Positions 1 through 11,851 of a DNA stretch of 64,000 bases are shown here, in pieces (positions within the stretch are counted from its first letter, which is position 1; the number at the start of each line of letters is the position of its first letter). Location: the NCBI GenBank assembly GCA_023101885.1, contig JALPQD010000820.1, positions 461,750 through 525,749 on the forward strand, written 5' to 3'. The notes beneath the pieces were generated by a model. The model did not search any database. It worked only from the letters and a program-made list of their open reading frames with translations, and was not told the origin of the DNA. The DNA is from Typhlomys cinereus (Eukaryota > Chordata > Mammalia > Rodentia > Platacanthomyidae). Position numbers and translations under genes: made by a program.

Positions 1-286
1 ACTATGCTTTGTTGAACATATGATAAATTATCATTCTGGTAGTTTCTGTTCTACAAGTACCTGTTTTGATAAATAAACCATTCAACAAGTTTCCATTCAA
101 TATATCCTATGCTTCAGGCATTAGGAGGCACTGGGGTTGGCCACCGCAGAGTTGATGAAGGCATATGTCTGCTGTAGAAAAGCTTCTAGAAACATATTTG
201 GGGAGGGACATAAACTAATCCAGTAGTTAGCTACACAGATCCTGTGTCAGAAGGTCCTGGAAGAAAATCACATCTCTCCAACTTAA

Positions 287-492
287 TAATTATACAAGTA
301 GAGACACGTTGTTTAGCTTCAGTCACTTTTTACTTAATTATTGGCGAAATGAGGTTATAGGCTACAGTATTAGTGTCTAGTGATGATTAATGACATAATT
401 AGCTTTTACTATAATTATTAAACATTTTATTAGCTTAGCAAACGATTAGAGTGATTTTTCTTATGAAGCAATCTATTATCTATGATTGACAG
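287..492. promoter_or_regulatory. candidate homeodomain-motif-rich noncoding block
   Basis: No repeat or reading frame is recognised here. The block is AT-rich and has four TAATTA cores (287-292, 335-340, 396-401, 412-417). It ends with TGATTGACAG at 483-492, which matches the composite site known for PBX-MEIS/PREP homeodomain pairs. Such clusters occur in developmental enhancers, but AT-rich DNA also gives TAATTA by chance. Enhancer function is inference; cross-species conservation would decide it. Confidence 0.25.
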
Positions 493-1235
493 GGACCTCA
501 GCCATCCAGGCTCCTTAGAAGGACAGTTCAGCCAGATGTGCAAGGGTCTCCAACAGCTTGCAAGAACTACCTTGCCCATATGCAGGGCCTTCCTAAGGCA
601 TCTCCTACCTGGAGGTGAGATATGGTTACATCAACTCTAAGAGATAATGTTCGCCCAACCCCAGGATGCCCTCCATCAATATTACCTCCTCATTGATCTC
701 TAGTACACGTTCCATACCAAACTCCACGCCTACGTCTGTGACAGTTTGAAGCCACATCAGCCAAGTCTTACTCACGCCCTCTGATCTCCCAACTCTCTCA
801 GAAGCGTCACTCAACCCATGTGCTCTTCTGGTTTCTTCAGTAAAATGAAACTGTTACTAGTCTCTACCTTTTAGAGGCTATGAAGTAAATTAGCTAATCC
901 ATGTCTCACCTTAGGAAAGTGATGGATGCCTTTGAGCATTCAGAAAGTATGATTACCATTCCTCAGGAAGGCAAAGAAAAGTCAGGAGCAGGCATCACCT
1001 TCTGCTAGGAACTGGGGTAGATGTATGCTGAGAAAAGAGACATATGTGGTTGTGGAGACACTTATGTTATCTAAGGACATATTATCAGGCTGTTAAATTT
1101 TCATGGCACTGCATCAAAGATGGAGAGAGTCAGTCAAGGGCTCATTCATAAAAGGAGTGACATCGTGTTGACAACACAAATACTGAGCTGAAATTTCAAA
1201 TGAGATTCAGGTCCGGCCATGGGATCCAATCTGTT
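493..1235. other. unassigned intergenic stretch
   Basis: I recognise no gene, repeat family or RNA here. A 62-codon minus-strand frame at 626-814 has no recognisable domain and is treated as chance. Confidence 0.4.
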
Positions 1236-1385
1236 TGTTCTCCTAGCCTAACCACTGTAGTCTGTGACAAGTCATAATGCACAACTTACCTGTTCCACTA
1301 ACCTAACCACAGTGGACACTAACAGGTCAAAATGCCCAACTTTTCTGGTCTCCTAATCTAACTGTTGTGGACAAAAGTGTCTGCC
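1236..1385. repeat. 55-bp tandem repeat, about 2.7 copies
   Basis: Three diverged units start near 1236, 1291 and 1346 with a regular 55-base period. Each opens with a tgttctccta-like stretch followed by a ctaacc-type stretch. It is a short, old minisatellite, with no sign of coding. Confidence 0.6.
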
Positions 1386-1828
1386 CTGCCTGACAGCACA
1401 TGGAGTCTCTCACTGGAGTCTAAGGTTCACTGAAAGCAGTGCTGTCCTCATAGTTAGATCAGCTCAGAGGCAATGTGACCAAGCTGGCCTTGCTCCAAGG
1501 AAAACAAGACCATGATAAACTCATTGGATTTCTGATTTTTACTCAGGACGTTCAAGAACCATTTTGCTTGAATTAATTATAAGGCTTCTACGCATCCTAA
1601 AAACTACAGGAATTCTTTCCCCATTCACAAGTTTTGCCAATAGGGACTTTTAAAAACTGAACATATACCATATTAGTTCCTCTGAGCTCTTTTCTCCTAT
1701 AAATTCCATTTATAATACAAATAAAAGGCAAGGTTTGTTACTTGTACTTATACTCCACTCAAAGACAGCAGAGTGATTGTTACAGTTGATTACCACCCAC
1801 TTGACTTTATGTATTTTAATAAAATGGA

Positions 1829-1830
<2 letters not shown>

Positions 1831-1878
<48 letters not shown>
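1831..1878. repeat. (GT)n microsatellite
   Basis: About 24 uninterrupted GT units. The histidine/threonine-rich minus-strand frame across it is an artefact of the repeat. Confidence 0.97.
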
Positions 1879-1881
<3 letters not shown>

Positions 1882-2349
1882 ACCCAACAGTCACAGGATA
1901 TCTCCGGAACCATATATTACATTAAACATGAACTTCCTTAGGATTGACATATAAAAACAAATGACATATTCGACTTTGGGGGTTTTTTGAGTTTAAAACA
2001 AATAGAATGGGGAACAAAAAAATATAAGGAAGAGAATGTGTTCACTTTGTTGCATGATGATGGCCATGCGAGAGAGAAATTACTATTACCACTTTGCATG
2101 GAGTAGGAATGAGGGTCAGAGGCTATAGACATCAGATAAGCAGTGTGCAGCAAAGTCAGGACCAAAACAAAATGAAAATATATTCTTCCAAAGACCCAAG
2201 GCCAAATGAAAGAAAGGCCTGCCACTCTTTTTCCAGTGGCCTCGGACATGTTTTTTGACCTTGCTTTAGTACTTTGGCCATGGTGTTGTAGGTAAAGCAA
2301 TACTTGGCAGAATGACAGCATTTCCATAAGCTCTAGAGTGTCCTTATGT

Positions 2350-2473
2350 CCGGATGCACATGAGGTGACCTGGTGTTTCCACCTGGTGTTTTTTACGTGG
2401 GACCTGGGATCCCAACTCAGGACCTTCTGCTTTTGAAACAGAATCTTAACCCCTGAGCCATCTCTCCAGTCCC
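2350..2473 (-). mobile_element. B2-superfamily SINE, type I, partial
   Basis: Read on the minus strand, the 3' side has a tRNA-like head (gactggagagatggctcagg at the right edge), then the B-box-like region and a diverged body. The rest of the 185-codon minus-strand frame over this region is not a gene. Confidence 0.7.
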
Positions 2474-2879
2474 TGATCTCACTTTTTAATGTCATGCCTA
2501 GCTATTGACTGTAATTGCCTTTTATGGTGAAAGATTTCTCAGTATTTTACGAGACTGGTGATCTACAAAACCCAATTTCAGAAACATGGCCTTAATGGAA
2601 TGACTTAGATATGGAGAAAACTTTTAATCCACCTAAACTCTTGCATTGACTATAAGGTATAATGAAACACTGGTAGTTCTAGGTATTAACCCATTTCTAA
2701 ACCACGTTTTCACACTAGCCACAAGTACTGTGGGGCTCAGAGACTGCTGAAGTCAACCAGTACAATGAAGTGAGACACCCATCTCTCTCAGTCTTATGAT
2801 ATTATCTTCTGCACAGACACCTGGACTTTTTCTTTGCAGCCTAGACCACAGTTTGGAGCCAGAGAATTTTCCTGGTACT

Positions 2880-3000
2880 CACTGGACTATTCGTTCCTTT
2901 ACAAATATTCACCATACATTTTTGTATGATAAAACGAATGGTGGGCTAAAAACCTAAAAGACCTGCTCTCTGCCTTTCAGGAGTTCACATTCTGATATTA
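2880..3000 (-). mobile_element. L2-like 3' fragment
   Basis: Resembles the reverse complement of the mammalian L2 3' end: a ttcctttacaaatattcacc stretch, then a ctgcctttcaggagttcaca-type stretch. Very old and diverged; assigned from memory. Confidence 0.4.
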
Positions 3001-3329
3001 ACTAAAACACAGTAAACATTAAACAGAACTTTTTGGTTAGGTTCTCAGAGAGGTAGGTACAATAAAGTAAGAAAATTCAGAGATCAAAGGAGGCTCCCAG
3101 AAGACAGATCCTCCAAGGAAAAGAACATCTACGGCATAACTGAACCCTGGGGAGGGGTGGAGGCAATTGCCCTAGACACTGGCCAAAGATGGATGCAGGT
3201 ATGGAGACCGGTGGAAACCTGGCAGAAGGGAAGCTGGGAGAGCAGCCAGAATAGCTCACTCGGTGGTCAGTGGGCACAAAGGGAGGTCTGTGTGCTCCTA
3301 AGGCTTGTGATCTGTCATTTCCCTGTCTA

Positions 3330-3475
3330 CCCTTGTTTATTTATTAGTTCATTCACTCATTCGTTCATTTCATAAATATTAATTAGCATTCACTATGAGT
3401 TCTGGATCATGGAATATAGTAACAGGTCTTTTTAAAGAAGCCTGTCCCTTAAACCTCTACTCATTTGAGAGAAGA
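3330..3475 (-). mobile_element. L2-like 3' fragment
   Basis: Begins with the ttcattcactcattcgttca / cataaatatt / cactatgagttct pattern of an antisense L2 3' end. The small plus-strand frame ending here is fortuitous. Confidence 0.5.
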
Positions 3476-4602
3476 CAGAGAGATTTGTTGGTGGCTCAAT
3501 GAGCATAGTATATGACAATAACTATCCTGAGCATAAGATAGTCTTTGCAAGTTAGAACTCTCTATGGTCTGATAAAACTCTCCACTGACTTTTAAAATCC
3601 TCCCCCCTGGCCCCAGGCAGTTCTCACACTTCATAACTCCCCCTCAGCTGCCAGCTCCCTCTTGGGGCCTTTGCAGGGTAATAACTGCCTTCCAGATGGT
3701 TTTTGTTTTCTGCTCAGGTCTGTGAGAGCATCCCGACTCCATCCATCCTGCCCTGTGGGTACCACAGTATCCCAGCTCCTCCCCAGACACCAGAAACGGT
3801 CTTGTAGCTCTGGCCCAAGTCCTCCAGGGACCTGTTGCCTCTGTGATTTAAGGAAAGCTGGCTTGCCCTGGGACAACAGGCTTCCATTTTTCTCAGAGGA
3901 ATTGGCTGTTGGGAGACAGAAGCTGAAGGAACATCAAAGGGAGTCAGAGAGACTGGACTGAAATGATGATGGCCTACTTAACCTCTACCTTCCTATGACT
4001 CTATTTACTGTGTCAATGAAAAGAAGAGAGAGAACCGACCTGTAGATAGATAGCCAAGGGCAAGTGCCTGACATCTATCTAGTCTAGTCTTCCCTAGGCA
4101 TCACTCCTGCCGTGTAAGTTTCTGGATGGGTTGTGAGTTTTCAAGTCTCCAAAGGCAACCAAGGTCAAGCCTCCCTTAAAAGAGAATTTAATGATTGGCT
4201 TCTTTGACTATCTCCTTGACCTAGTCATTCATTAACTTACCTGCAAATTTCACAGTGCATTTCTTTGTGAGTCAAATTACAAATGGTGCTTACTTATGGA
4301 AAATCCCACATTTAACTTCTGGCTTATTAGTGAAGTCAGAATATTTTTAGGGGGGATTGGTTGTTATTCATTGGTAAATTCCATTTCTAACAAATAACAT
4401 GTGTCTGAGATAGGTAACTTAAGCTCTTTGGTGCCCAATTTTCCCAACGTCATCATTCTGTATAGTATAGAAATATCATGAAGAATAAATGAGACACATA
4501 AACACAAAACACAACTTTTCTCAATATTGTTTCTCTAGAAAATAAGAAATCATCCCTATCATCGGTTGACTAATGCTCAGGGGGAAAAAGCACAACAAAA
4601 GG
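3476..4602. other. unassigned intergenic stretch
   Basis: Overlapping 81- and 99-codon frames on opposite strands at 3631-3961 show no recognisable protein. I see no confident repeat. A 16-base A run follows at about 4603. Confidence 0.4.
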
Positions 4603-4749
4603 AAAAAAAAAAAAAAAAGAGGTGAAGACAAACATAGAAGGTTAGCTGCAAAATAAAGAAACATTCATTATGAATTTTATTACCCCAACTACTGTAAACT
4701 GTAGGAATCAGAGCTGCAAAGCTACCCATTAAACTGTCTGCTCTTTCCT

Positions 4750-5150
4750 GTTTAAACAAGGCCCCTCTTGGGTCGAGGCAGCCTGAGCCTTCGCCGGTCT
4801 GCATCCAGGAAGGAAGACGTTTCTACGGTAACCGCTGAGGCCTCCTCTGGAGGGTCTCTCTGAGAGGCCCGGATCTGGTGCAAGTGACAAACCCCAGCTC
4901 CCTTGATAATGTACAGAAAGGTAGCAAAGCCACGACGGCGGGACGTGCGCAGAAAGAGCGCATTCAGGCGTGAAATCCCTTTCAATCGGCCGTTTGTTCC
5001 CCTTGGTGGAGAATTCAATTTGTGCCGCTCTTTTGAAAAAATGGTCAATCTGGGCTCAGTGGTGTATAAATAATAAATGTTCCAGAAAGGAGAGATATTT
5101 CTGTGATTTGTGAGGGAGGGGGAGCGTTGGCATCCTGTTGTAACTGGATT
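4750..5150. promoter_or_regulatory. CpG-enriched nonrepetitive block
   Basis: CpGs are clearly denser than in the flanks, especially at 4790-4830 and 4930-5030, and no repeat family is recognised. A 133-codon minus-strand frame (4752-5153) crosses it, with an Arg-rich end and no recognisable domain. A TATA-like tataaataataaat string lies near 5065. Possibilities are a conserved regulatory element, a lone exon or the decayed 5' end of a retrocopy. I cannot choose among them. Confidence 0.25.
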
Positions 5151-5389
5151 CAAGGTTTCAGAAGGCTGGAATGGCCCGGTAACTTCGTTCTATTAACCAG
5201 GAAGAGGTTCATGAGAAGGGACCTGGGGGTACGGGGTTGAGAAAGTTGGCCAAAGACATAGAGGAAGGTGTTTGGTACCTTAGTATCTCCTATGCTTCCA
5301 GTGCATTAGGCTCCAATTGTGTGAGTGTGACTGCATGGGGACAGGTGCTCTCAGGCAGGACAAGAGGTCTTGCGGTAGAGTCCAGTTAG

Positions 5390-5540
5390 GCAGAAGAGAG
5401 AGAGGGCGTGACGGAGGAGGAGCTAGGCAGAGGAAAAACTGAGGTAATCATAAGGCATAATGATGCATAAATATGAAAATGCCACAATGAAACCCACCAC
5501 TTAGTGGTCTAACCTAAAAAATTTAATTAAAAAAATTAAA
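5390..5540 (+). mobile_element. L1 3' end fragment
   Basis: A purine-rich stretch (5395-5440) is followed by atgaaaatgccacaatgaaa and an A/T-rich tail, the usual order at rodent L1 3' ends. No coding part is present. Confidence 0.55.
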
Positions 5541-5554
5541 TCTTAACCGAATAT

Positions 5555-5700
5555 TTGATACTGGAGGAAAAAAAGGAGACACAAAGTGGGAGGGGCACGA
5601 GATAGATAATCTGGAGGATGAGAGTCTATCATCAAGATGCATACATGAAATTGTCAAAGAATAAAAATATTTCAAAAAAGGAAAAGAAAAAGAACTTTAT
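5555..5700 (+). mobile_element. L1 3' end fragment (second copy)
   Basis: A polypurine stretch is followed by catgaaattgtcaaagaata and an A-rich tail to about 5695. It lies right after another L1 tail, in the A-rich site such a tail offers. Confidence 0.5.
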
Positions 5701-5734
5701 CTGAAAATCTTAAGTAGTGCTGCTGCCATTTCTT

Positions 5735-5997
5735 ATGTGTGTGTGCATATGTGGGGGGGGATGGGTGTGTGGGTGTGTGGGTGCTTATGGTTGTAGAAGA
5801 GGCTACCGTGCGTATCTGTGGAGGCCCAAAGATGACTTCCTTAATATTTTGCTCTGGGGCTTCCCAGGTTCTACCTCTCCATGCCTGGAGTGCAAGGCAC
5901 CACCATTTCCACCTGAGGTTTTCCCACGGGACCTGATCCTAACTCAGGTCTTTTTGTTTTTGAGGCAAAGGCTTACCCTGAGCCATTTCTTTAGCCA
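5735..5997 (-). mobile_element. B2-superfamily SINE, type I, near full length
   Basis: The head is at the right edge (gctaaagaaatggctcaggg on the minus strand). The body contains the type I marks found in the other copies here: a Cys/Trp-rich-looking segment around 5870-5920 and a gagg-cccaaag-type stretch. A GT-rich tail lies at the left. Two plus-strand frames across it are artefacts. Confidence 0.8.
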
Positions 5998-6119
5998 ATA
6001 GCTCAATAGCTTCCTGCGTTGTCCATAACATCTTCACAGTCAGGCTTCTAATGGAGTGCAGCCCCGGCCACTGAAGTTTAGATGGCTCTTCCCTGAGGAA
6101 GGCTGTCCATTACTTCCTG

Positions 6120-6245
6120 TGACGTCAGGAGCATGGAGAGCAGAGGTCACAGCACTTTAAAGATGAGGATGCAGAGAGCCAGAGGGCCTGAGGGCCTGCT
6201 CAGCTGTCATCACTGCTGGTAGGTGTTACAGGCAAACTCCGATCC
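6120..6245 (-). mobile_element. MIR-like fragment
   Basis: Contains the antisense MIR core pattern: actttaaagatgaggatgca, then gagagccagagggcc. Diverged. Confidence 0.5.
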
Positions 6246-6249
6246 TGGA

Positions 6250-9200
6250 CCCAGATGTACCGGATTGTTGCCCCTGGTGTCTCTTCATCACCTGCACCTG
6301 CTGCCTAATTCCTCAGCTTGTGTGGATCCCAAAGCCATGTCACCTGCAACCCAGACACCCTGGGATCCACCTCTGCCTTCATCCTACGTGTGACCCCCTC
6401 ATCACTCTGTGCCTCTGTTTTAGTGTGTGCAGAAATTCCCGCCTTGTCTATTTTTAGGACATTGATTGAGACTTAGAATAGATGTGCTGAGAAAATACAC
6501 ACGCCCGGTAACAATGTTCTTTAGGATCTGATTTCTTGCAATCCTTGGACACCAAAATTATGAAACCGTCTATATTTCTGATGCAATCTGTTCATTGAAG
6601 TAGACTGTCTGTGAAGAGTCATAGAAAAGCAAACTCAAATTTAGTCTCTCTCTCTCTCTTTCTCTAGAACAGATTGACAGATTTCACTGAGGCAATAGAA
6701 ATGGAGTTAATTACTCTGACTCCAAAGGTTGGGCTCTTCTTGGTTTCTTCAAGCAGATGTAAACATTGCTCCTCACGTGCCTTGTATGTCAGCACCACCT
6801 GTTTTCTGCTTTTTTTTTTTTTTGCCTCGTTTGTTGGTATTGAATTATAATTGGTTTTTGCTAGGCGTTCTTATGCTGGGAAGTACTGGTTAACAGAAAA
6901 AAAAAAATAACGAGATTTTTCTTTCACTGAGCTCTGCCCAGCCACAGGGTGTCTAATGGTACTCCTTGGGAATTAAAGGCCCCGTGAGATAAGCTCCATC
7001 CTTAGGAAAGAACTGTAGGATACTTGTGAGAAGTCTCTGTCCAGTGACAGCTTGTTTAGGGCTCATCAGACTAAGAGCTGTCACGTGGACCTTCCCTGCC
7101 ACTCATATAAACCCTAGAAAGGTGAGTCAGTCAGTGTGTTGGCACAACTGTAATTGCACGGGTAACATGAGAAGTCAAGTCAGAAAAATGAGTTGGGTCA
7201 GATCATGGGCCTAGAATTCAAGAAGCTTAATTATGTCCTCAGATACTGGAAGGGGAAGAAGTGGGAAAATGATGACAGAGAGTTGAAGGAAGCTGTTGCA
7301 ACTCCCCAGACAAGCCAACGAGGTCTGGAGCAGGACTTGCGGGGTCAGGAAGAAGGATCTGAGGACTGAGAATCAGGGGCAATGAGTGGGAGGAAGGGCA
7401 TGCCCCAAGGAATGCTGAGATTTGGAAACTGGTTATCCAGGGAGCAGCGGTACCATTGGCGGGAAGAGAATAAACAGGTTCAAGGGCAGAGGCGGGGGTT
7501 CGGCTGTGTTGAGGGATTCCGGGGTCTTCTACATAACCTTTCTGAGGCGCCAAAGACAGGTCTACATCAGAACTGCCCTTTCAGAAGTCATGCGCAAGAA
7601 CTGAAAGCAGAAGAAAGTACAAACAAGAAAAGTTTCAGGAAGGAGGAGGGCCCAGTCAAGGTCTGGTCTTTTGAGCTATGTTGGGGGGTGGGGGGGAGGG
7701 CAGGGGAAAAAAAGATTTTTTACAAAGTGCATGTGAAGGAAGATAAGGGTTTAAGACTAATGATGTTTTATGCTGGATGACATTGATAAATTATTGCTGG
7801 TTCTCCGTATTTCAATTATTAAATTGTGACACTAACAACTGTCATGCAGAATAACAAGAGGACTAGAGAAATGTGGGCAAAGGAACCAGCACTCACTGAG
7901 CATTGGTGGGGCCTTCTGCAAACCATCGCCTTCATGATCGGCACGTTTGCTGGCGAAGGTATGGGCCTCTGAGGACCAGTCCTGAGACATCTTCCAGAAA
8001 CACTGGGTTATAGACCGAGGTTACAAGCTGTGTCTATTTCAGTAAAGCTCAAAAGGAAAAAACAAAGGGGCAAAACTACTGTCTTCGGTGTCTGCGATCC
8101 AAGTTCAGCATCACAGAAGAGTCTGCCGGGTGCTAGACAAGGACAAGCTGTGTGGAGCCAACATCTAGTCCAGCCCACTTCACCAGCATCTGGAAAAACT
8201 CACCAGGGGAAAAGTGAGCTGAGAGATGACTGGGACCAAGTTGCACAGGGCAGATGGAACAGGAGATAAGAAACCATGGCTATGCCAGGTTCCCCAGAGA
8301 CCCGCCTTTTGCAGCAGAGACCCCTGAGGAAGAGCGCTGGCAGAAAGTTTCAGCAGCTGCCGATCTGAGAAGGGCACAAGCTTTGAGAGCCGGAGAAACC
8401 ATGTTCAAGCTCCAGCAGAGAGACCTAGAGCTCCTCTGTAGTGTGAAGGAAATCTCTCCTCGTCAGCTGCCTTCTCCAGTGTATGGCGTGGAGAACAAGT
8501 TTCCACATGCTTCCTTCCTATGGATTAGAGAATGCATGCAAATGCTGGAGTCACATACAGAGCTGCTGTTATCTGCTGCTGTTTTCCTTCTCTGTGGCCC
8601 AATCACCTACCGAAGCCTCGTCGGCTTTGAGGATTTCCTTGACCTCAACTTTTCTTCTCAGGTCCGTAATGTCTGGGAACAGAGACCTGCAGTCTAGAGC
8701 TAAACCGTCAAATGCACAGCGTCCACATAATCATTTCATTAATTAATCTGCTTTACTATCTCAAAGAAGTCTTTCCTCAATGGAAAAAAAAGAGGGAGAG
8801 ATTACTAAAAAAAACTTCTTTAAAAAACGTTGTCTAAAACTGTAAGTAACAAATGGAATTTGCTACTCAATTCCATCACAGCAACAGTGAACTATTTTAA
8901 AAGGAATAGTTATATTTAGCAAAATGCAGAATTACTTCATGCCTTTGAACGTTTATATTCCAAATATTTTGCTGTATATAAATGCTTTGTTAATATGTGT
9001 GTGATATATAATATCAAATATGTACCTGTTTCTAAGATCCTTCTAAAACACAGTAGCTTAATTTGTTAGAAACAAACATTATTCCTTTGCTCTCTTGCAC
9101 TAGAATAGGTTGATTATCTTGAATCACAGATCAATTAGCAAAGTTGGCCAGCTGTGGCTTCTAGAGGGAGGGAGAATACTCCGGTAAGCCAACAAAACTC

Positions 9201-9825
9201 TCCAGCCTTTTTCCCTATTTGAACAGTTCGTCTTCTGTGCCTCTTTCACCCTGAGTGCACCAAAAAGTCTGGAAAGATGACACCAGACAGTGCCAAAGCC
9301 ACGTCCTGCCTACACCCTGGCTTCCAAATGCTTCAGAATACAAGTTCCTGGTCCCCACCCCCTCCTTGCATCTTTCCCTTGCAGGGTTAACAGAGAGCTT
9401 CAGACTCAAATCCAGTCCCTATGGAGACATCTCAACACACAGATGAGCCAATAGTCACTCACTTTTTCAGGAAGTAATATGTATACATACAACATGCTGA
9501 TCTCCAATTCCTCTGTCTTGAAATCCAAGTGGATTTCAGTGGTTATTATTGGCCTTGTCAGAATATGAAAGAAAATGCATTTGACTTTGGAAAAATTGTT
9601 TAAAAAAATCATCGGATTCAGAAATGACCATTGTTTTATATTTCTATTATTTCCATCATTTGTTCTATTCTGAATAAATAAATAAATGTGTAGAAATGTT
9701 TACATTGTAAAAACAAAAAAAGTCCACATAGACAGAATCCATGTTTTGAGATCACTGAGGCCAGATTCCAAGCTGCTTTTAATCTAAGAAGATGGTCTAA
9801 CATTTTTGCTTGATATCACTGAGGT
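6250..9825. other. mostly unassigned intergenic stretch
   Basis: It holds short T and A runs (6811-6822, 6897-6908), a G run near 7683-7697 and several frames of 60-147 codons. The longest (8254-8697, +) has no recognisable domain, no splice context and no homologue that I know. The AT-rich part at 7760-7860 looks less degraded than its flanks, but I have no positive evidence for function. Confidence 0.35.
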
Positions 9826-9829
9826 CCTC

Positions 9830-10005
9830 CCACTGTCTTTGTGTGCATGAAATTGAGGAAAAATAGGAGGGAGACTCATAGGGGATAAAAAGGTTGTAAT
9901 GGGAAAAGGAAGAAAGATGGGATTGCAGATTAAAGTGTGAAAATATCACCAATGCTCTGTATTTATATATGAAACTTTAAAACAATAAAAAAAAAACCTT
10001 GAGGA
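9830..10005 (+). mobile_element. L1 3' end fragment
   Basis: A purine-rich tract (9855-9925) is followed by a gtgaaaatatcaccaatgct-type stretch, aataaa near 9984 and an A run. This is the rodent L1 tail layout. Confidence 0.5.
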
Positions 10006-10158
10006 CAATCCATTAGAAGAGATACCTCTCTTGGATGTTGGCAGTCAATATTCAAGAGAAACATAGCAATGTCAGCTATCATTCACTAAGCATTACTTTA
10101 AATACTTCCTTGAGTCATTCAAAGTAGATATCATTCCCTCTCTAAGAAGGGAAAAACT

Positions 10159-10407
10159 AGGGCTGAAGCGATGGCTTGGGGGTTAAGACTATGCCTCAGA
10201 AACAGAAGGTCCTGAGTTTTTTTGGATCCCAGGTCCCATGTAAAAGTATCAGGTGGAGATGGTGGCAGCCTGCACTTCTGACCCCAGTGGAAAGAACTTG
10301 GGAAACCCCAGAGCAAAGCCAAAAGGAGGTAGAGCAAATTGGGATGATTCCTGAAGTCACCTTTGGTCCTTCACAGGGACACACAGTGCCCTCTGATACA
10401 CACACAC

Positions 10408-10464
<57 letters not shown>

Positions 10465-10493
10465 GATAGGTAGATAGGTGGATAGGTAGATGG
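10159..10493 (+). mobile_element. B2-superfamily SINE, type I, with (GATA)n tail
   Basis: The head starts agggctgaagcgatggcttg. The body holds the type I segments (gaccccagtggaaagaactt, aaaggaggtagagcaaattg, a cctttggtc-type end). The tail is a CA run and then (GATA)n at 10408-10465, degrading to GATG/GATAGGT. The frames here on both strands are artefacts. Confidence 0.85.
10408..10465. repeat. (GATA)n microsatellite
   Basis: About 14 tetranucleotide units at the 3' end of a SINE, probably grown from its tail. Confidence 0.95.
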
Positions 10494-10734
10494 GACAGCT
10501 ACAGCTCAGGGGACCTAAGTGACTTGCTCAAAGTCTCCTAGTCACACCCATCAAAGCAGAGAACTGGAAAGCAATAGGATCCTAGCCCGCATATTTTCTT
10601 CACAGGCTGCTTCCGCTACCTGGCATGATGAATGAGACATGCCTTTCCTCAGTCTGGGTCTCTCATGTTTTTGCTCCCCTCTTCTGCCATGTTCCCTGAG
10701 CCTTGGAGCAGGGAGGGGAGATGGAGAGATTCAA

Positions 10735-10905
10735 ATGTCCTATGATGCTGCAAGTATCCAGGCACATGCTAGTAGTGCAGGCAGCCTTTGTTGGTCCTCA
10801 AGGAAAACACACACACACACACCTTGGAGAAAGATGGATGGAAGATGAAGAAGGGTAATATGAGAAAAAGACAAAAATTCCAAATAAATAAACAAAAGAC
10901 TTGCC
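10735..10905 (+). mobile_element. L1 3' end fragment
   Basis: Contains tagtgcaggcagcctttgtt, a (CA)n stretch (10806-10822), a polypurine tract and an aaataaataaac tail. It is clearly related to the copy at 32545-32710, which shares the gtgcaggcagcc block. Confidence 0.6.
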
Positions 10906-11089
10906 ACTGAGGCAGGAAGTCTTCCCCTTGTGGTGAAACTGAGTAATTGCAAGTGGTGAGAGAAACAAAGGTAGAGTCAGGGCACTGGATGAAAATCCCA
11001 GCCCTTCTCTCATCTAAGGGGTAGTGGCTGAGATTCCCTGGCCTATAAAATAGGCTTAGAACACGCAACCTGCTCCCACCTAGAGTTTC

Positions 11090-11310
11090 GGGGTGGATCG
11101 CTGGGGAGTTTATAATTGAAACCACTTTGCAAACTATCAAGTCCTCTATAAATATAAGCTCTTATTAATTGTTATCCACATTAAATAATTAAATCTCAGC
11201 TATCATAATGAAACAGAAATGACTGTTAATGACTGTTCATCAACTTGGATGCTGGTGGTAATTATGCCCATTACAGTCCTCAGTCATAATGGTAATTAGC
11301 AGTGATGCTG
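11090..11310. promoter_or_regulatory. candidate homeodomain-motif-rich noncoding block
   Basis: No repeat is recognised. It has three TAATTA cores (11186-11191, 11259-11264, 11293-11298), the paired direct repeats tgttaatgac/tgttcatcaa, and further TAAT sites. It resembles the block at 287-492. Function is inference from motif density alone. Confidence 0.22.
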
Positions 11311-11651
11311 AGAGTGGCCCTCGAGGGGGGCGGGTTGAGGGAGAGCGGGGGAGGGGGGACCAATGTGAAACTGCAAGGGCAAACATCACGAGGGGACCAT
11401 TGGGAGGCAGTTGGATGTGAATGGGACTGACCAGCCTTGCACTCCTTGAGAGCGCTCTGCCCTGCTGGGGACTGAGAAACACACAAATATCACTGTACTC
11501 ACCCCTCTGTGCTTTATCAGTTCTCAAAGGCTCCCTAAACCCTACCGTTCGCCACTTTCTGGTCTTTTACCTGCGGTGTCTTCTGATAAGCCAAAGTCTT
11601 GTGCCCAGGCTCTACAGACTACATTCAATGAGGGTTTCCTCTGTTTTTTTT

Positions 11652-11677
11652 TTTTTGTTGTGTGTGTGTGTGTGTCC
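11652..11677. repeat. poly-T / (GT)n tract
   Basis: A short T run followed by about nine GT units. Confidence 0.85.
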
Positions 11678-11851
11678 ACTTTACCTGCAGTGTCCACTAC
11701 GGGACTTGCTAGCTTAGTTCTCCCACCTGCAAGATGTGTTTCTTTAAGAAGTTATTCAGCTTTATAGCTTTATGCTTCAGATTCCTTTCTATAAAATGTG
11801 GATGCGGGCTGCTTGGACCTGATAGGATTGTTTGAAGACATAAGTGAGAGG

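Larger units (their letters stand above)
10075..10605 (-). mobile_element. MIR-like element split by a SINE
   Basis: The left part (about 10085-10155) and right part (10494-10600, with gacctaagtgacttgctcaa and agtctcctagtcac) form an antisense MIR core. They are separated by the SINE at 10159-10493, so the SINE is younger. Confidence 0.6.

Noticed and set aside
1938..2495. 185-codon minus-strand ORF
   Set aside because: Runs through a SINE and A/T-rich DNA. Composition is not protein-like and there is no family resemblance.
8254..8697. 147-codon plus-strand ORF (with 87-codon overlap in another frame)
   Set aside because: No recognisable domain, splice context, poly(A) or duplication. Length is within chance for a 64-kb window. 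Kept only as an unassigned stretch.
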